DNA of 64,000 bases, taken from Chthoniobacter sp. (GTDB lineage Bacteria > Verrucomicrobiota > Verrucomicrobiia > Chthoniobacterales > Chthoniobacteraceae). The notes beneath the pieces are model-generated. The model was not told the DNA's origin and did not search any database. It was given only the letters and a program-made list of their open reading frames with translations. Position 1 is the stretch's first letter. Each line of letters opens with the position of its first letter. Made by a program: the position numbers and the translations under genes. Of this stretch, positions 27,310 to 36,670 are shown in pieces. Location: NCBI GenBank assembly GCA_021414005.1, contig JAIOPH010000019.1:310001-374000 (forward strand), in the 5' to 3' direction.

Positions 27310-27959
27310 GAGCGGCGCACGGCGATGAGCCGGTAGGCACCGCGGAAGGTCGTGGTGACCCGGCAATTCCAGGTGGCGACGTCGAGTCCGAGGACGAGCG
27401 GCAATTCGTCGCCGCGAAATCCGGCGGCGATGCTTACGCGGGCGTCATGCCGACTGATGTCGTTGGCACCGAGCAGCGGGGCGACGGTGGCAAAGAGAAT
27501 TTGGGAAAGGCGACGGCGGACCGGTTCGCACGCCACAATGACGCGGGCGGTCGGGCGCAGCTTGGCTCCGAGAGCAGCGAGGGTATCGTCGGAGAATTGG
27601 TGAAAGATGAGATTGCCGATGACGACCGGGTAGTCAGCGTAAGCGGGAAAAAGCTCCACATCAGCTCGGTGCCACGCGTGAGCGGCGGCCCACGAGGCGG
27701 GGCGCGTCCAACGGTCGAGACCATCGACGGCGAGCCCGCGGCGGTGAAGGCGGAACCCGAGTTCGCCTGTTCCGGCACCAAGTTCGAGTACGCGTTCGCC
27801 CGGGCGGGCCAGGGGCGGGAGGACACGGGCGAACCAGCGAAAGTTGCCCATGGCAAAGTTGGTCAGCCGAAGGTCGCGCCGGTTGTGGAGAGCGTCCGGA
27901 TGATCCGGAGGGAGACTGTCGAGGAGTTCAGGCTGAAGAATGCGTAAGTCCCCCGTCAT
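27306..27959 (-). CDS. Class I SAM-dependent methyltransferase
   Basis: 217 residues. SAM motif I VLELGAGTGELGFRL at ~57-71; an Asn/Phe/His stretch GNLIFHQFSDDTLAAL fits the post-II region. First gene of the type III PKS operon and coupled by ATGA to the oxidoreductase. Likely methylates the polyketide or its precursor (O- or C-methylation cannot be told apart by eye). Confidence 0.85.
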   Translation of the reverse strand: MTGDLRILQPELLDSLPPDHPDALHNRRDLRLTNFAMGNFRWFARVLPPLARPGERVLELGAGTGELGFRLHRRGLAVDGLDRWTRPASWAAAHAWHRADVELFPAYADYPVVIGNLIFHQFSDDTLAALGAKLRPTARVIVACEPVRRRLSQILFATVAPLLGANDISRHDARVSIAAGFRGDELPLVLGLDVATWNCRVTTTFRGAYRLIAVRRS

Positions 27960-28036
27960 GATCGACGCACCATATCTCTCAACCCGGCGGAAACAACTTC
28001 GCAGCAGCGGCGCTGCACCGCAGTATCTCAGTTCAG

Positions 28037-28213
28037 ATGACGCGCAATTTTGAATCCATTCCAGATACCTCGAACCCGCCCGCCTACCGGGCTCCCAAGC
28101 TGGTTTTGAAGTTCCGCACCCGTTTGGAAAGTGAACTCGGCGCGGTAGAGGAAATGGATGACAAGAAGTTTCAATCGCCGATATCGGACCTATCCAACTC
28201 TAGAATGGCATGA
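28037..28213 (+). CDS. Small ORF translationally coupled to TSUP permease
   Basis: 58 residues starting MTRNFESIPDTSNPPAYRAP and ending DLSNSRMA. Its TGA overlaps the ATG of the permease gene as ATGA, an arrangement seen at most real junctions in this window. No family recognised; charged and soluble. Reality rests on the overlap alone. Confidence 0.35.
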   Translation: MTRNFESIPDTSNPPAYRAPKLVLKFRTRLESELGAVEEMDDKKFQSPISDLSNSRMA

Positions 28214-28947
28214 CTCCTCTCGACTGGCTGCTCGCCATCATCGGCGCACTGGGGATCGGCGTGGCGAAGAGCGGATTCTCCGGCGTGAGCATGCTGCACG
28301 TACTGATCTTTGCGAACCTCTTCGGGGCACGCGAATCCACCGGCGTGGTGCTGCCGATGCTCATCGTGGGCGATCTGCTGGCCGTACACAGTTTCCGGCA
28401 GCACGCGCGCTGGGATTACATCCGGCGGCTGCTCCCGCCGGCCACATTGGGAGTGATCGCGGGGGCGCTACTGGTGCGTTGGCTGGGCGAGATGCAATAC
28501 AAGCCGCTCATCGGCGCGATCATTCTCGCGCTGACCACGCTGCAACTGCTGCGGCTCGCGCGACCCTCACTTTTCGAGCATGCACCGCATGCGCGCGGAT
28601 TCGCGTGGGCGATGGGACTACTCGTGGGCGTGACGACGATGCTGGCCAACGCCGCCGGCCCCATCGCCGCGCTTTACCTCGTTGCCGTCGCGCTGCCGAA
28701 ACTCGAATTCGCCGGCACCAGCGCTTGGCTTTTCCTCATCATCAATTGCTTCAAGGTGCCATTCAGCGTCGGACTCGGGCTCATCCACCGCGACACGCTG
28801 CTGCTCAACGCCGCGCTCCTTCCGGCCATCGTCGCTGGACTTTTCGCCGGGCGCTGGCTCGTCGACCGCATCCCCCAGCGGACCTTCGACGCGTTACTGC
28901 TCGTTTTCGCCGCCGCCGCCGCGCTGCGGCTGATCGGGTTCTTTTAA
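28210..28947 (+). CDS. TSUP family permease (TauE/SafE-like)
   Basis: 245 residues, about seven or eight membrane segments. The TSUP inverted-repeat pattern is visible: GIGVAKSGFSGVSMLHVLIF near the start and VGVTTMLANAAGPIAALYLV in the second half. The family exports sulfite, sulfonates or related organic anions. Followed after 39 bases by DoxX. Substrate unknown. Confidence 0.85.
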   Translation: MTPLDWLLAIIGALGIGVAKSGFSGVSMLHVLIFANLFGARESTGVVLPMLIVGDLLAVHSFRQHARWDYIRRLLPPATLGVIAGALLVRWLGEMQYKPLIGAIILALTTLQLLRLARPSLFEHAPHARGFAWAMGLLVGVTTMLANAAGPIAALYLVAVALPKLEFAGTSAWLFLIINCFKVPFSVGLGLIHRDTLLLNAALLPAIVAGLFAGRWLVDRIPQRTFDALLLVFAAAAALRLIGFF

Positions 28948-28986
28948 GACTCGCGACGCTGCTCCCGCTACGGTATCAGCCCCGGC

Positions 28987-29394
28987 ATGCTTTTGAAATT
29001 CCTCGGCAAATACCGCGACGCCGGCCTGCTCATCCTGCGGATCGGTCTCGGCGCAGCCTTCATCATCCATGGCCTCCCGAAACTCACCGGCGGACCGAAA
29101 CTCTGGACCGGGCTGGGCAAAAGCATGAGCCTGATCGGGATCGATTTTCTCCCGGCGTTCTGGGGCTTCATGGCCGCCTTCAGCGAAGGCATCGGCGGCG
29201 TCCTGCTCGTCCTTGGCGCGTTTTACCGCCCCGTGTGTCTACTGCTCACCTTCACCATGTGCATCGCCACACTGACCCTGGCGTCGTCGAAAAACCGCGA
29301 CTTCAAGGAATACTCCAACCCGCTGAAACTGGCCGTCGTCTTCTTCGGCCTCGCCTTTGTCGGACCCGGGCGTTTCTCCATCGACAAAGACTGA
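28987..29394 (+). CDS. DoxX family membrane protein
   Basis: 135 residues, four membrane helices, with the DoxX pattern LRIGLGAAFIIHGLPKLTGG and a GxLLVLGAFYRPV loop. DoxX proteins are linked to redox or sulfur metabolism; the TSUP neighbour fits a sulfur theme, as inference. Confidence 0.85.
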   Translation: MLLKFLGKYRDAGLLILRIGLGAAFIIHGLPKLTGGPKLWTGLGKSMSLIGIDFLPAFWGFMAAFSEGIGGVLLVLGAFYRPVCLLLTFTMCIATLTLASSKNRDFKEYSNPLKLAVVFFGLAFVGPGRFSIDKD

Positions 29395-29445
29395 AATAAG
29401 CCTTGCGCCGCCAAGTTCGGCGGCTACTTTCGCGGCCTCACGAAT

Positions 29446-29522
<77 letters not shown>

Positions 29523-29700
29523 CTTTCAGACTCTTGAAAGTGCCTCTCTCCCAGCAACCTGCAGCTCATGCAAGGTTTTGTGATGCCGCCCCGAAAACCG
29601 GGGTGTGCCTAAAAAAACCCGTGCCGGTGTGCCTAAAACCACCCGCCGGGATTCACATTTCCACCGGAAATTGCGCCCGGCGTTGTTCCCACAAACGCAC

Positions 29701-30954
29701 ATGGCGGCAAAATATCTTCGCAATCAGACTTGGTGGCTGCGCTTCTACCATCCCCGCACCCGGGGCCTGATCCGCGAGAGCCTCGGCACCTCCGACGAGG
29801 CCCGGGCGGAACTGCTCCGCCAGCGCGTGGAGCTGGAGGCGGCCCTCCTCGATCCGCGCTTCCAGGCCGCCGCCATACCCGAAAATCTCCGCGTGGCCTT
29901 GGGCGGAGCTCCGATCGCGGCCAGCTTGGAGGACGCCAATGAAACCGCTGTGGTGGCTACTGCGGTACCGCCCGCGCCCGCCATTCCCATGGCCTCGGTC
30001 GTCCCGCCAAAGCGGGTCATGCTGGACGAGGCTCTTCGGGGCTATTTCGATTTCATTCGGACTGATAACGCGGCCCGCCACGTCGAGAACAAGCTTTCGA
30101 TGCTCCGGCGGTTTCTGGGGACCAACCGCACCGAGCAGTTCGTGCAGAACGATGACGCGGCGGCCCGGACCCGCCGGCTCAAAAATGCCGTCGAAGGCTT
30201 TTTTGCCGGAACCTTCGTCGACGAACTCACCCCTTCGCTCCTGCAGGATTTCTTTACGCAGCTAGAGGTCTCCGTAAAGACCAAGCGGCATTACCGGGAA
30301 TTCTTCCACCACTTTTTCGAGCATTGCATCAATTTCGGGCTCCTCAGACCGGAGAACTACCATTGCCCGAATCCCACTGCCGCTCTGCCAACCTATTTGA
30401 GCCGCAACCGGCGGATTGTTTTTCTGGATCAGGATCAGATTGATGCGGAACTCCGCGTGTTGGAACCCCATCCCGCCCTGCGCATCGCGGTGGCGATTAT
30501 GATCCATGCGGGACTGCGGCGTGCCGAAACATTGTGGCTGACGCGCGACGCCCTTTCACCGGACCTTTCGTTTCTGTCCGTCGTCAACCGGGTCGATCAT
30601 GAAACGGACCTCGAAAGTTCCCTCAAAACCGGCGAGCGCACGGTGACGATCCTGCCTTCTCTCAGGCCCCTGCTCAAAGAATATCTCACCGGCCTTCGCG
30701 GCCGCTGGTTGATCCCCTCATCCACCGGCAGCCGGTGGCATGGCGATGCCTTTGGCAAAAGACTCCGGGCCATCAATGCGCTCGCCGGCCAGAAATGGAC
30801 CTGCCTGCATTACCGCCACACCTACGCCACCCGGCGGGCTGCGGAAGGCTGGCCGCTCTTTCGTATCGCCAAGGAGATGGGAAACAGCGCCGCCGTGGTC
30901 GAGGAGTATTACGCGGGATTCATTCACCCTCATTCAATTGCCACCGCGGTGTGA
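29701..30954 (+). CDS. Tyrosine recombinase / site-specific integrase
   Basis: 417 residues from the ATG at 29701 (an earlier in-frame ATG at 29605 is possible). An AP2-like/N-terminal arm-binding start (KYLRNQTWWLRFYHPRTR), a core-binding domain, then the catalytic domain: box I Arg in HAGLRRAET (~R273), box II as CLHYRHTYATR (~369-378) and tyrosine in VVEEYYAGF (~Y403/404). The His of the usual HxxR is shifted by one position. It follows tRNA-fMet in the same orientation, the classic layout of an island integrase. Confidence 0.88.
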   Translation: MAAKYLRNQTWWLRFYHPRTRGLIRESLGTSDEARAELLRQRVELEAALLDPRFQAAAIPENLRVALGGAPIAASLEDANETAVVATAVPPAPAIPMASVVPPKRVMLDEALRGYFDFIRTDNAARHVENKLSMLRRFLGTNRTEQFVQNDDAAARTRRLKNAVEGFFAGTFVDELTPSLLQDFFTQLEVSVKTKRHYREFFHHFFEHCINFGLLRPENYHCPNPTAALPTYLSRNRRIVFLDQDQIDAELRVLEPHPALRIAVAIMIHAGLRRAETLWLTRDALSPDLSFLSVVNRVDHETDLESSLKTGERTVTILPSLRPLLKEYLTGLRGRWLIPSSTGSRWHGDAFGKRLRAINALAGQKWTCLHYRHTYATRRAAEGWPLFRIAKEMGNSAAVVEEYYAGFIHPHSIATAV

Positions 30955-30957
30955 GGG

Positions 30958-32808
30958 TCAATTTTTCCTACCAGTAAGTTTGGAAAATCGCTTCATGAGT
31001 GCGGAAATTTTCGCATTATCGGAGTCTTCCGAGGGTTCGGGGTTACGACAAATATCAAGTCCATACATGACGGCCGCTTTGACTTTAGCTCCATCCTCGC
31101 GTTTAGCCAAGCAAGCAAGGACCGCTCGCCAAGTCTGGCCATCAATATCTACAGCGGCGATCGCAAAATTCTGGGCCGCGTTTAAATCTTGAGGGCACTT
31201 CAGGAGCGTCTCTATCAGTGCGACGATCTTCACGGCGATGGGGTTTTGCGCGACGGGTTCATCGAAACCGTGAAATCCGGCCTCATAGTAGGTGCTCTCG
31301 TCTTGATCCGCCGCAGCAAGCTGGTCTTCCGTATCTTCAAACCCAATCTTGGCATTTTTCCCAGAATTAGGGGGCTTCTTCATGCGCGGGGGCTGTTTGC
31401 GCGGAATCAACTGCGACTTAAGGCTCTCCCGCAGAAAGATGTTCCACCGCTTCAGCAGGCTTGACTCGCTCTCAACCACTAGCGCGACGGGTTCCACGCC
31501 GACCAGTGAGCATCTCTGCATCGTTTCGATCGTCTTTCGGATTATCCGCCTACTTTTATAGGCAAACACTACCAGCGCGTCATAAACCCAGCCCATTAAC
31601 TCGGATTTTCGTGCCGCCGCCTGCTCTCGGAGGTCAGCCTCCACAGCGGCGATGACGCGTCCTTTGCCCTCGGAAATATTAACATCGTAAAGCGGGCCGA
31701 TTAGCGCCTGCACTTGCTCGGCCCAGAGCTCGGCGAGCCGTTCCACGGCCGCTCGATCTTCCGGCAGCAAATGGCAATATAGAAAATCCGCATCGAGATC
31801 GCGCAGGACGTCGCGGAATGTCCGTTCCGAGGAACCGTCTGGTAATGAAGCTGTCGGTCGCGTTAAGTCCTGCCATCGGTTTTTTGTTTCCGCATTTCGT
31901 TGATTGGCGGCCAACACTTTCCGGCGCCAGTCATCAGGGGCCTCGGCGTCGTTCGTTGCCGGATCTAGGCACCAGTAAGAGGGATGAAAATTGTGAAGCT
32001 GCGCAACCGTCATTGGCTTGAGTGGGTAATCCTTGCCACCATCTTTCAATCCGTTGGCATGGAAGACCAGACGCTGCTCCAGTTCGTAAATCCGATCGCC
32101 ATAGGAGTTTTTCTCGCAGGCATTGCGAATGCCGGCGAGGAGACACGGAACGTGAAAAATCAGGCAGGGTTCGGGCTCGCCATCAACCATGCTCGTCCCC
32201 CGCGAGACTCCCTCTTGCGTTCGTTTGCTTAGAAGGACAAACGCGCGGAGCGCAGTGGCGGACATATCGTCGGAGGACACAAAGTGGCGCGGGACAAGCA
32301 CAGAGGGCATGCGCCCAACGCTCTCCGGAATTTGCGCATCAAAGTCCGGGCGGATGACCTGTTCCCATCCTCCAAAACTCATTGGCGTGGTAGAATAGAC
32401 GAACCTCGCGGTCACGTTCCCGCCACGCAGGCGCGTCCGAAGCTGCCGTCGCATCCTCCTCAGGTCCATTGAACTGGGAGGGTTAGGAATCAAGTTGAAT
32501 TCATAGGCGATTTCGGGAAGCAGGGCCACATTCACAATTATTCCCGATCCTCCCACGGGTGAAGGCCTGATCACAATGCGCGGCCGCAGGCTGGAAACAT
32601 AGAGTGGGAACTCTCCGCTCCACGGCAAACGCGACCACATCGAGCGGTTCATATGAAACAGCCCGCCAAAAAAAGCGGTGTAGCGCCAAAGCAAAGCGCC
32701 ATGCTCAAGACTCCTTACAAATAGCCTGGCGTCGCCTTGATAGAAGAGGGGTTCTGTTCCGGCGGTTTCCGCCCACTTCTTCACCGCAATATACAGATAT
32801 AAATGCAA
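30958..32808 (-). CDS. Unrecognised ~610-residue protein, island cargo
   Basis: The frame is open from 33078, but the part above ~32840 shadows the end of the upstream gene. Possible starts are TTG at 32806-32808 (used here) or GTG at 32782-32784; no ATG fits. The body is a soluble mixed alpha/beta protein with LYIAVKKWAETAGTEPLFY near the start, a middle region rich in Arg, and a late segment MKKPPNSGKNAKIGFEDTED that looks like a linker before a helical tail. I recognise no family. It starts essentially where the 275-residue HTH protein stops, so the two are probably translated as a pair. Confidence 0.6.
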   Translation of the reverse strand: MHLYLYIAVKKWAETAGTEPLFYQGDARLFVRSLEHGALLWRYTAFFGGLFHMNRSMWSRLPWSGEFPLYVSSLRPRIVIRPSPVGGSGIIVNVALLPEIAYEFNLIPNPPSSMDLRRMRRQLRTRLRGGNVTARFVYSTTPMSFGGWEQVIRPDFDAQIPESVGRMPSVLVPRHFVSSDDMSATALRAFVLLSKRTQEGVSRGTSMVDGEPEPCLIFHVPCLLAGIRNACEKNSYGDRIYELEQRLVFHANGLKDGGKDYPLKPMTVAQLHNFHPSYWCLDPATNDAEAPDDWRRKVLAANQRNAETKNRWQDLTRPTASLPDGSSERTFRDVLRDLDADFLYCHLLPEDRAAVERLAELWAEQVQALIGPLYDVNISEGKGRVIAAVEADLREQAAARKSELMGWVYDALVVFAYKSRRIIRKTIETMQRCSLVGVEPVALVVESESSLLKRWNIFLRESLKSQLIPRKQPPRMKKPPNSGKNAKIGFEDTEDQLAAADQDESTYYEAGFHGFDEPVAQNPIAVKIVALIETLLKCPQDLNAAQNFAIAAVDIDGQTWRAVLACLAKREDGAKVKAAVMYGLDICRNPEPSEDSDNAKISALMKRFSKLTGRKN

Positions 32809-32839
32809 TGGAAGCAGTCCGGCGCAGCTCCACCGCTCT

Positions 32840-33667
32840 CTAAGACGGTAGAGGGTCGTTGCGAAGCGCGCAAAAAAAATCGGCCCCGTTGGCCGGGCGG
32901 AGTATGTTGCCGTCGGGGAGTGCCTCCCCGCGGGCTTTCGCCAGTTGGCGCCAGCGCTCGACGTTCCGCTCTGCCACATCACCCTGAGCAATGATGAAGA
33001 ACTCGTAGTCGGGGCCATAGTCGTGGTGAAGTTGCGGAAGAGGATCGGCAATCTCCGCTCTCCAAGGGGGCCTTTCAAGGGTCGGATATTTCGCAGTCAA
33101 ATGCTTCAAGAGCGCCGAACAATGGGCATCAAAAACCGATATCCTTGTCCAAGGAGGGTTCTCGATTATCGGTCCCGCAAAAATCGCCCTTACTGTCGCC
33201 GGAAACGACCTGAAAGGTTTCATGGTTTCCAATAATTCCCGCTTTCGATCACGGACGGCGAAGATGGCGATATTTGCGCCCGGACCGACCACAAGGGTCG
33301 CGATCTCAATAGCCGGCTCGCGTTCAGCGCTCTGGCTTTCGAGCCATGCATCGATCGATTCTATTCCTTCAGACTTTCCCGAAAAGTCGTCCATATCCTC
33401 TTTGTGCCGCTTTACGGTTAACTCCCACTCTTGGAGTAAGGACTCCACCCCTTCCTTCGCGATTTTCTTCTTGAAGTTGCTCACCATACTGGGGCCAACC
33501 CCAAATTGCGAGGCGATCCATTTTCCTTCGATGCCTTCGACCAGAGCGCCGAGCATGATTACCTGACGGCCCTGCGTCGTCCCGAATGCGGAAAGATCCC
33601 AGAGTGCCACGTGTGCGAGGTAGCGCAGCCGTTCTCGCTGCTCCGAATTGAGATCCAAGTTGGGCAT
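32840..33667 (-). CDS. HTH-containing unknown protein, partner of the ~610-residue gene
   Basis: 275 residues. Residues ~30-75 look like a helix-turn-helix (GKWIASQFGVGPSMVSNFKKK). The rest is an unassigned alpha/beta domain with hydrophobic strands (EIATLVVGPGANIAIFAV) and DYEFFIIAQGDVAERNVERW. It resembles neither a transposase (no DDE pattern seen) nor a terminase clearly. It is divergent from the excisionase-like gene (33756), leaving an 88-base shared regulatory spacer. Probably the regulator or recognition part of a two-gene cargo module; function unknown. Confidence 0.65.
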   Translation of the reverse strand: MPNLDLNSEQRERLRYLAHVALWDLSAFGTTQGRQVIMLGALVEGIEGKWIASQFGVGPSMVSNFKKKIAKEGVESLLQEWELTVKRHKEDMDDFSGKSEGIESIDAWLESQSAEREPAIEIATLVVGPGANIAIFAVRDRKRELLETMKPFRSFPATVRAIFAGPIIENPPWTRISVFDAHCSALLKHLTAKYPTLERPPWRAEIADPLPQLHHDYGPDYEFFIIAQGDVAERNVERWRQLAKARGEALPDGNILRPANGADFFCALRNDPLPS

Positions 33668-33755
33668 ACTGCTGGCCCCGGGATTGAAACTGAGAACCGG
33701 ATCGGAGACGATTCATTTTCGGGCTCAAGGTTGCGAGGGGCATCATCTCTTAAAG

Positions 33756-33956
33756 ATGAGCAATACGCGAAACACAAGTTGGACTGCAGCGGACCTTGCG
33801 ACGCGATGGAACATGCATCCCACATCGGTGCTGCGGATCATGAAACGCCACGGCTTTTCAGGCGCGAAGTTCGGGAACGCCAAACAGGCTGGGCACCGCT
33901 TCTCTGACCATGACGTGCGCATCGTCGAAAAGCTGACCGGAATGAATCATGGATAA
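33756..33956 (+). CDS. Excisionase-like small HTH protein
   Basis: 66 residues from the ATG at 33756: TSWTAADLATRWNMHPTSVL then RIMKRHGFSGAKFG and HRFSDHDVRIVEKL, the layout of MerR/Xis-like winged helix-turn-helix proteins. Likely a recombination directionality factor or small regulator for the integrase upstream in the island. Confidence 0.65.
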   Translation: MSNTRNTSWTAADLATRWNMHPTSVLRIMKRHGFSGAKFGNAKQAGHRFSDHDVRIVEKLTGMNHG

Positions 33957-34104
33957 CTCAATTTTGCAATTCCGATTCGGCCGCGCAGCAGGCGGCTACC
34001 GGCGCGGCCCCCGATTCGAGATTTCCGTGCGTTGCGGACCGGTCGCCTCCCGGGGAGACCACGCTGTTTCGCACACTCGCCACGTACCCTTTCACCGCGA
34101 TTGA
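33949..34104 (+). CDS. Possible 51-residue ORF, doubtful
   Basis: Overlaps the end of the excisionase-like gene by 8 bases (ATG at 33949). Arg-rich, starts MDNSILQFRFGRAAGGYRRG. No family; listed only because it is the sole coupled frame in this stretch. Confidence 0.2.
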   Translation: MDNSILQFRFGRAAGGYRRGPRFEISVRCGPVASRGDHAVSHTRHVPFHRD

Positions 34105-34390
34105 CGCGGACGCGCCCAAACGGCGCGATGGTTCTTTGAAACAACAAATCTCCGTGCGACCCACGGCGTGAAACGTCACCGCTTCGGCTGTGCCGGGGAT
34201 CGCCCCGCCGCCATCGGGCTTAAGACCCGATCCGGCTGCGGAATTCATGATGTGAGCGGGTGCAACACCCGCCTGCGCAATGGACGCGTGACGCATCTTC
34301 CCACGTCGGCAATTCACGATCGCCGTTCGTGAAAGCAGGGAAGAAAAGGCAGCCGCCGCTCAATACAAGACGGACGCTCTGCTGAGCCGT
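34105..34390. other. Non-coding stretch with hairpins upstream of group II intron
   Basis: No convincing gene. Small stems are visible, such as ATCGGGCTTAAGACCCGAT (about 34216) and GCGGGTGCAACACCCGC (about 34257). It forms the 5' exon side of the intron insertion. Confidence 0.4.
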
Positions 34391-36431
34391 GTGCGCAAGC
34401 GCAGAAGGTCTTCAGTGACTACGAAGGACTTCACGATCGAGAAGAAGGTGTGGCGAAATTGTAGTGAAACGCCACCGCCAAAATTGGCACGGGCCATACA
34501 TCAACTGCCGGCTGGAGCTCCGGCGGTTCCATTCGATAGGCCCCGGTCGAAGGGTCCGCGCTAAACGTACTTAAGCTAATCATGAAGAAAGGGGAAATCC
34601 CTCAGCGTTCTCCCTGCCGCTCAACTGGCGGCAGGTGAGGCGGACGTGAATCCGCAAGTCTCCCGATTCAACGGGAAAATGAGGGCGAAGGATCAGCCCA
34701 AAAGCCAAGGCCGCGCTGTAATGGCGCGGATACGCCCACGGGGCGGACGCATCCCATCGAGCGAGTCAATTTATGAACACCACAAGCATAACCCCACAGG
34801 ATGCTTGGACGGCACTGCCTTGGAAGAAATTCCGGGACGATGTTGTCCGGCTTCAGGAACGAATCGCTCAAGCCGCAATGAAAGGAGATCGCCAGAATAC
34901 ACACAGGCTCCAACGTCTCTTGCTCAACTCGAATGCCGCGAAATTCGTCGCGGTCAAAAGAGTCGCGAGAGAAAACCGTGGCAGACGCACGGGCGGGGTG
35001 GATCACATTCGATCTCTCTCCACGGCGCAATGTATGAAGCTCGCCGAGTCGCTCGACCTGACGCCCACAAAAGCGCCGGTTCGGCGGGTCTGGATACCCA
35101 AGCCGGGGAAATTGGAAAACCGCCCACTGGGTATTCCAACGATGCGTGATCGCGCCCAGCAGATGCTGGTCAAGCTCGCGCTCGAACCGGAGTGGGAAAC
35201 ACGCTTCGAAAAGAACAGCTACGGATTCCGACCGGGACGCAACTGCGCAGATGCCATTGTCGCTACTTGGAATGCGATCAACAAATGCGCGGAAGGCAAA
35301 TACGTCCTCGACGCGGATATCCGGGGCTGCTTCGACAATATCAGTCACGGGGCGCTTCTGCAGAAATTGGATTCCATTCGCCCGATCCAACAGCTCATCA
35401 AGCGATGGCTGAAGGCGGGGATATTGGATGGATTCAATCTGCAATACGCCACGAGCGGCCCCCCTCAAGGCGGAGTCATCAGTCCGTTGCTTGCGAACAT
35501 CGCTTTGCACGGCCTGGAGACCCATATCACCGAAAAGATTGCGCTCACGGGAAACAGCCCGAAGCCGATCCTGATTCGTTACGCCGACGACTTTGTGATC
35601 ACTCACAAGGATCGCACAGTTATCGATCGGTGCCGGATGGCCGCGGAGGAGTTCCTTCGGGGAATTGGCCTTGAATTGAATGAGACCAAGACATCGGTGC
35701 GGCACACGCTGCACGATGCGGATGGAAAGCCGGGATTCGATTTTCTCGGGTTCCGATTCCGTAGCTTCCGGGTGTCGATACACCAGAAGCCGAAAGGTCG
35801 CACCAATTTCAAGACGCTGGTCGCCCCGAGCAACGACTCCATCAAAAAGATCTACAGGCGCCTGTGTGATATCATCGATCAGAGTCGCGCTGCAGCTCAG
35901 TCGGAACTCATTGTCCGCCTGAACCCCGTCATCCGGGGTTGGGCGAACTATTTCAGGTTCGGCAGCTCAGCGCAGACATTCAGCAAGCTCGACCATCTCC
36001 TCTACCGCAAATTGCAGCGTTGGTGCCATCGCCGGCATACGCGCAAAGGCAAGAGGTGGATCGTCGAGCGGTACTGGAACAACGGGCATCCCTGGAAATT
36101 CCGGGACCCGGACTCAGGAAGAACTCTGATTAAGTTCGCGGACATCCATATCAAACGTCACGTCAAGGTGCGCGGCAACTCGCACGTCTATGATCGCGAT
36201 CGGGAATACTGGAAGTCACGCGGACGGGATCGGCCTAGCGGAACTCTGTCAGGCGTGCCGGCGAAATGCCTCATCACTCCTGCCGAGGCAAATATCCGTG
36301 ACGAGCCGGCTCCCGATCTCTGGCAATGATCCGAACTCGCGGACGCAAGGGAGCGTAAAGCCGGATGCAGCGAAAGTTGCACGTCCGGTTTGGCAGAGCG
36401 GGCCATGCAGCGATGCATGGCTCGACTTTAA
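34391..36431 (+). mobile_element. Group II intron
   Basis: Begins with GTGCGCAAGC, matching the GUGYG 5' end of bacterial group II introns, and ends after a clear domain V: AGC triad at 36359-36361 and stem CCGGATGCAG-CGAAAG-TTGCACGTCCGG (36361 to about 36388), followed by a domain VI-like hairpin (about 36399-36424). The 5' boundary is from the motif; the 3' boundary (near GACTTTAAC) is approximate. It encodes the maturase at 34773-36329. Confidence 0.85.
34773..36329 (+). CDS. ltrA: Group II intron reverse transcriptase/maturase
   Basis: 518 residues. RT motifs run in order: PLGIPTMRDRAQQMLVKLAL, NSYGFRPGRNCADAI, the catalytic RYADDFVI (Y270-A-D-D273), then the maturase X domain (NPVIRGWANYFRFGSSAQTF) and WCHRRHTRKGKRW. 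The usual Cys pairs of an HNH endonuclease domain are not visible at the C-terminus, so retrohoming may not use second-strand cleavage. It is needed for intron splicing and mobility. It looks intact. Confidence 0.95.
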   Translation: MNTTSITPQDAWTALPWKKFRDDVVRLQERIAQAAMKGDRQNTHRLQRLLLNSNAAKFVAVKRVARENRGRRTGGVDHIRSLSTAQCMKLAESLDLTPTKAPVRRVWIPKPGKLENRPLGIPTMRDRAQQMLVKLALEPEWETRFEKNSYGFRPGRNCADAIVATWNAINKCAEGKYVLDADIRGCFDNISHGALLQKLDSIRPIQQLIKRWLKAGILDGFNLQYATSGPPQGGVISPLLANIALHGLETHITEKIALTGNSPKPILIRYADDFVITHKDRTVIDRCRMAAEEFLRGIGLELNETKTSVRHTLHDADGKPGFDFLGFRFRSFRVSIHQKPKGRTNFKTLVAPSNDSIKKIYRRLCDIIDQSRAAAQSELIVRLNPVIRGWANYFRFGSSAQTFSKLDHLLYRKLQRWCHRRHTRKGKRWIVERYWNNGHPWKFRDPDSGRTLIKFADIHIKRHVKVRGNSHVYDRDREYWKSRGRDRPSGTLSGVPAKCLITPAEANIRDEPAPDLWQ

Positions 36432-36670
36432 CCACACCGCCGTCGGGACTCGTTCCCGGCGGCCCACTTTCACAACACCACCGACCAAATAAAACCATAA
36501 TACAAAAAAACAAATCGACCAGGAAAAGTCCCCGCAAAGCAGGACCCGAAAAGGGACCGCCGAATGCAGCCTCCGATGAGGCATCGGGATTGGTACAGCC
36601 GCCCGTGACAAATGAAAGCGCGTTACGGCAAGAGGATGCTGCCACCGTTAAAGATTCTCGAGTCCCGCTG

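Noticed and set aside
32840..33667. HTH protein as a transposase
   Set aside because: No DDE/DDD pattern or terminal inverted repeats seen around it.
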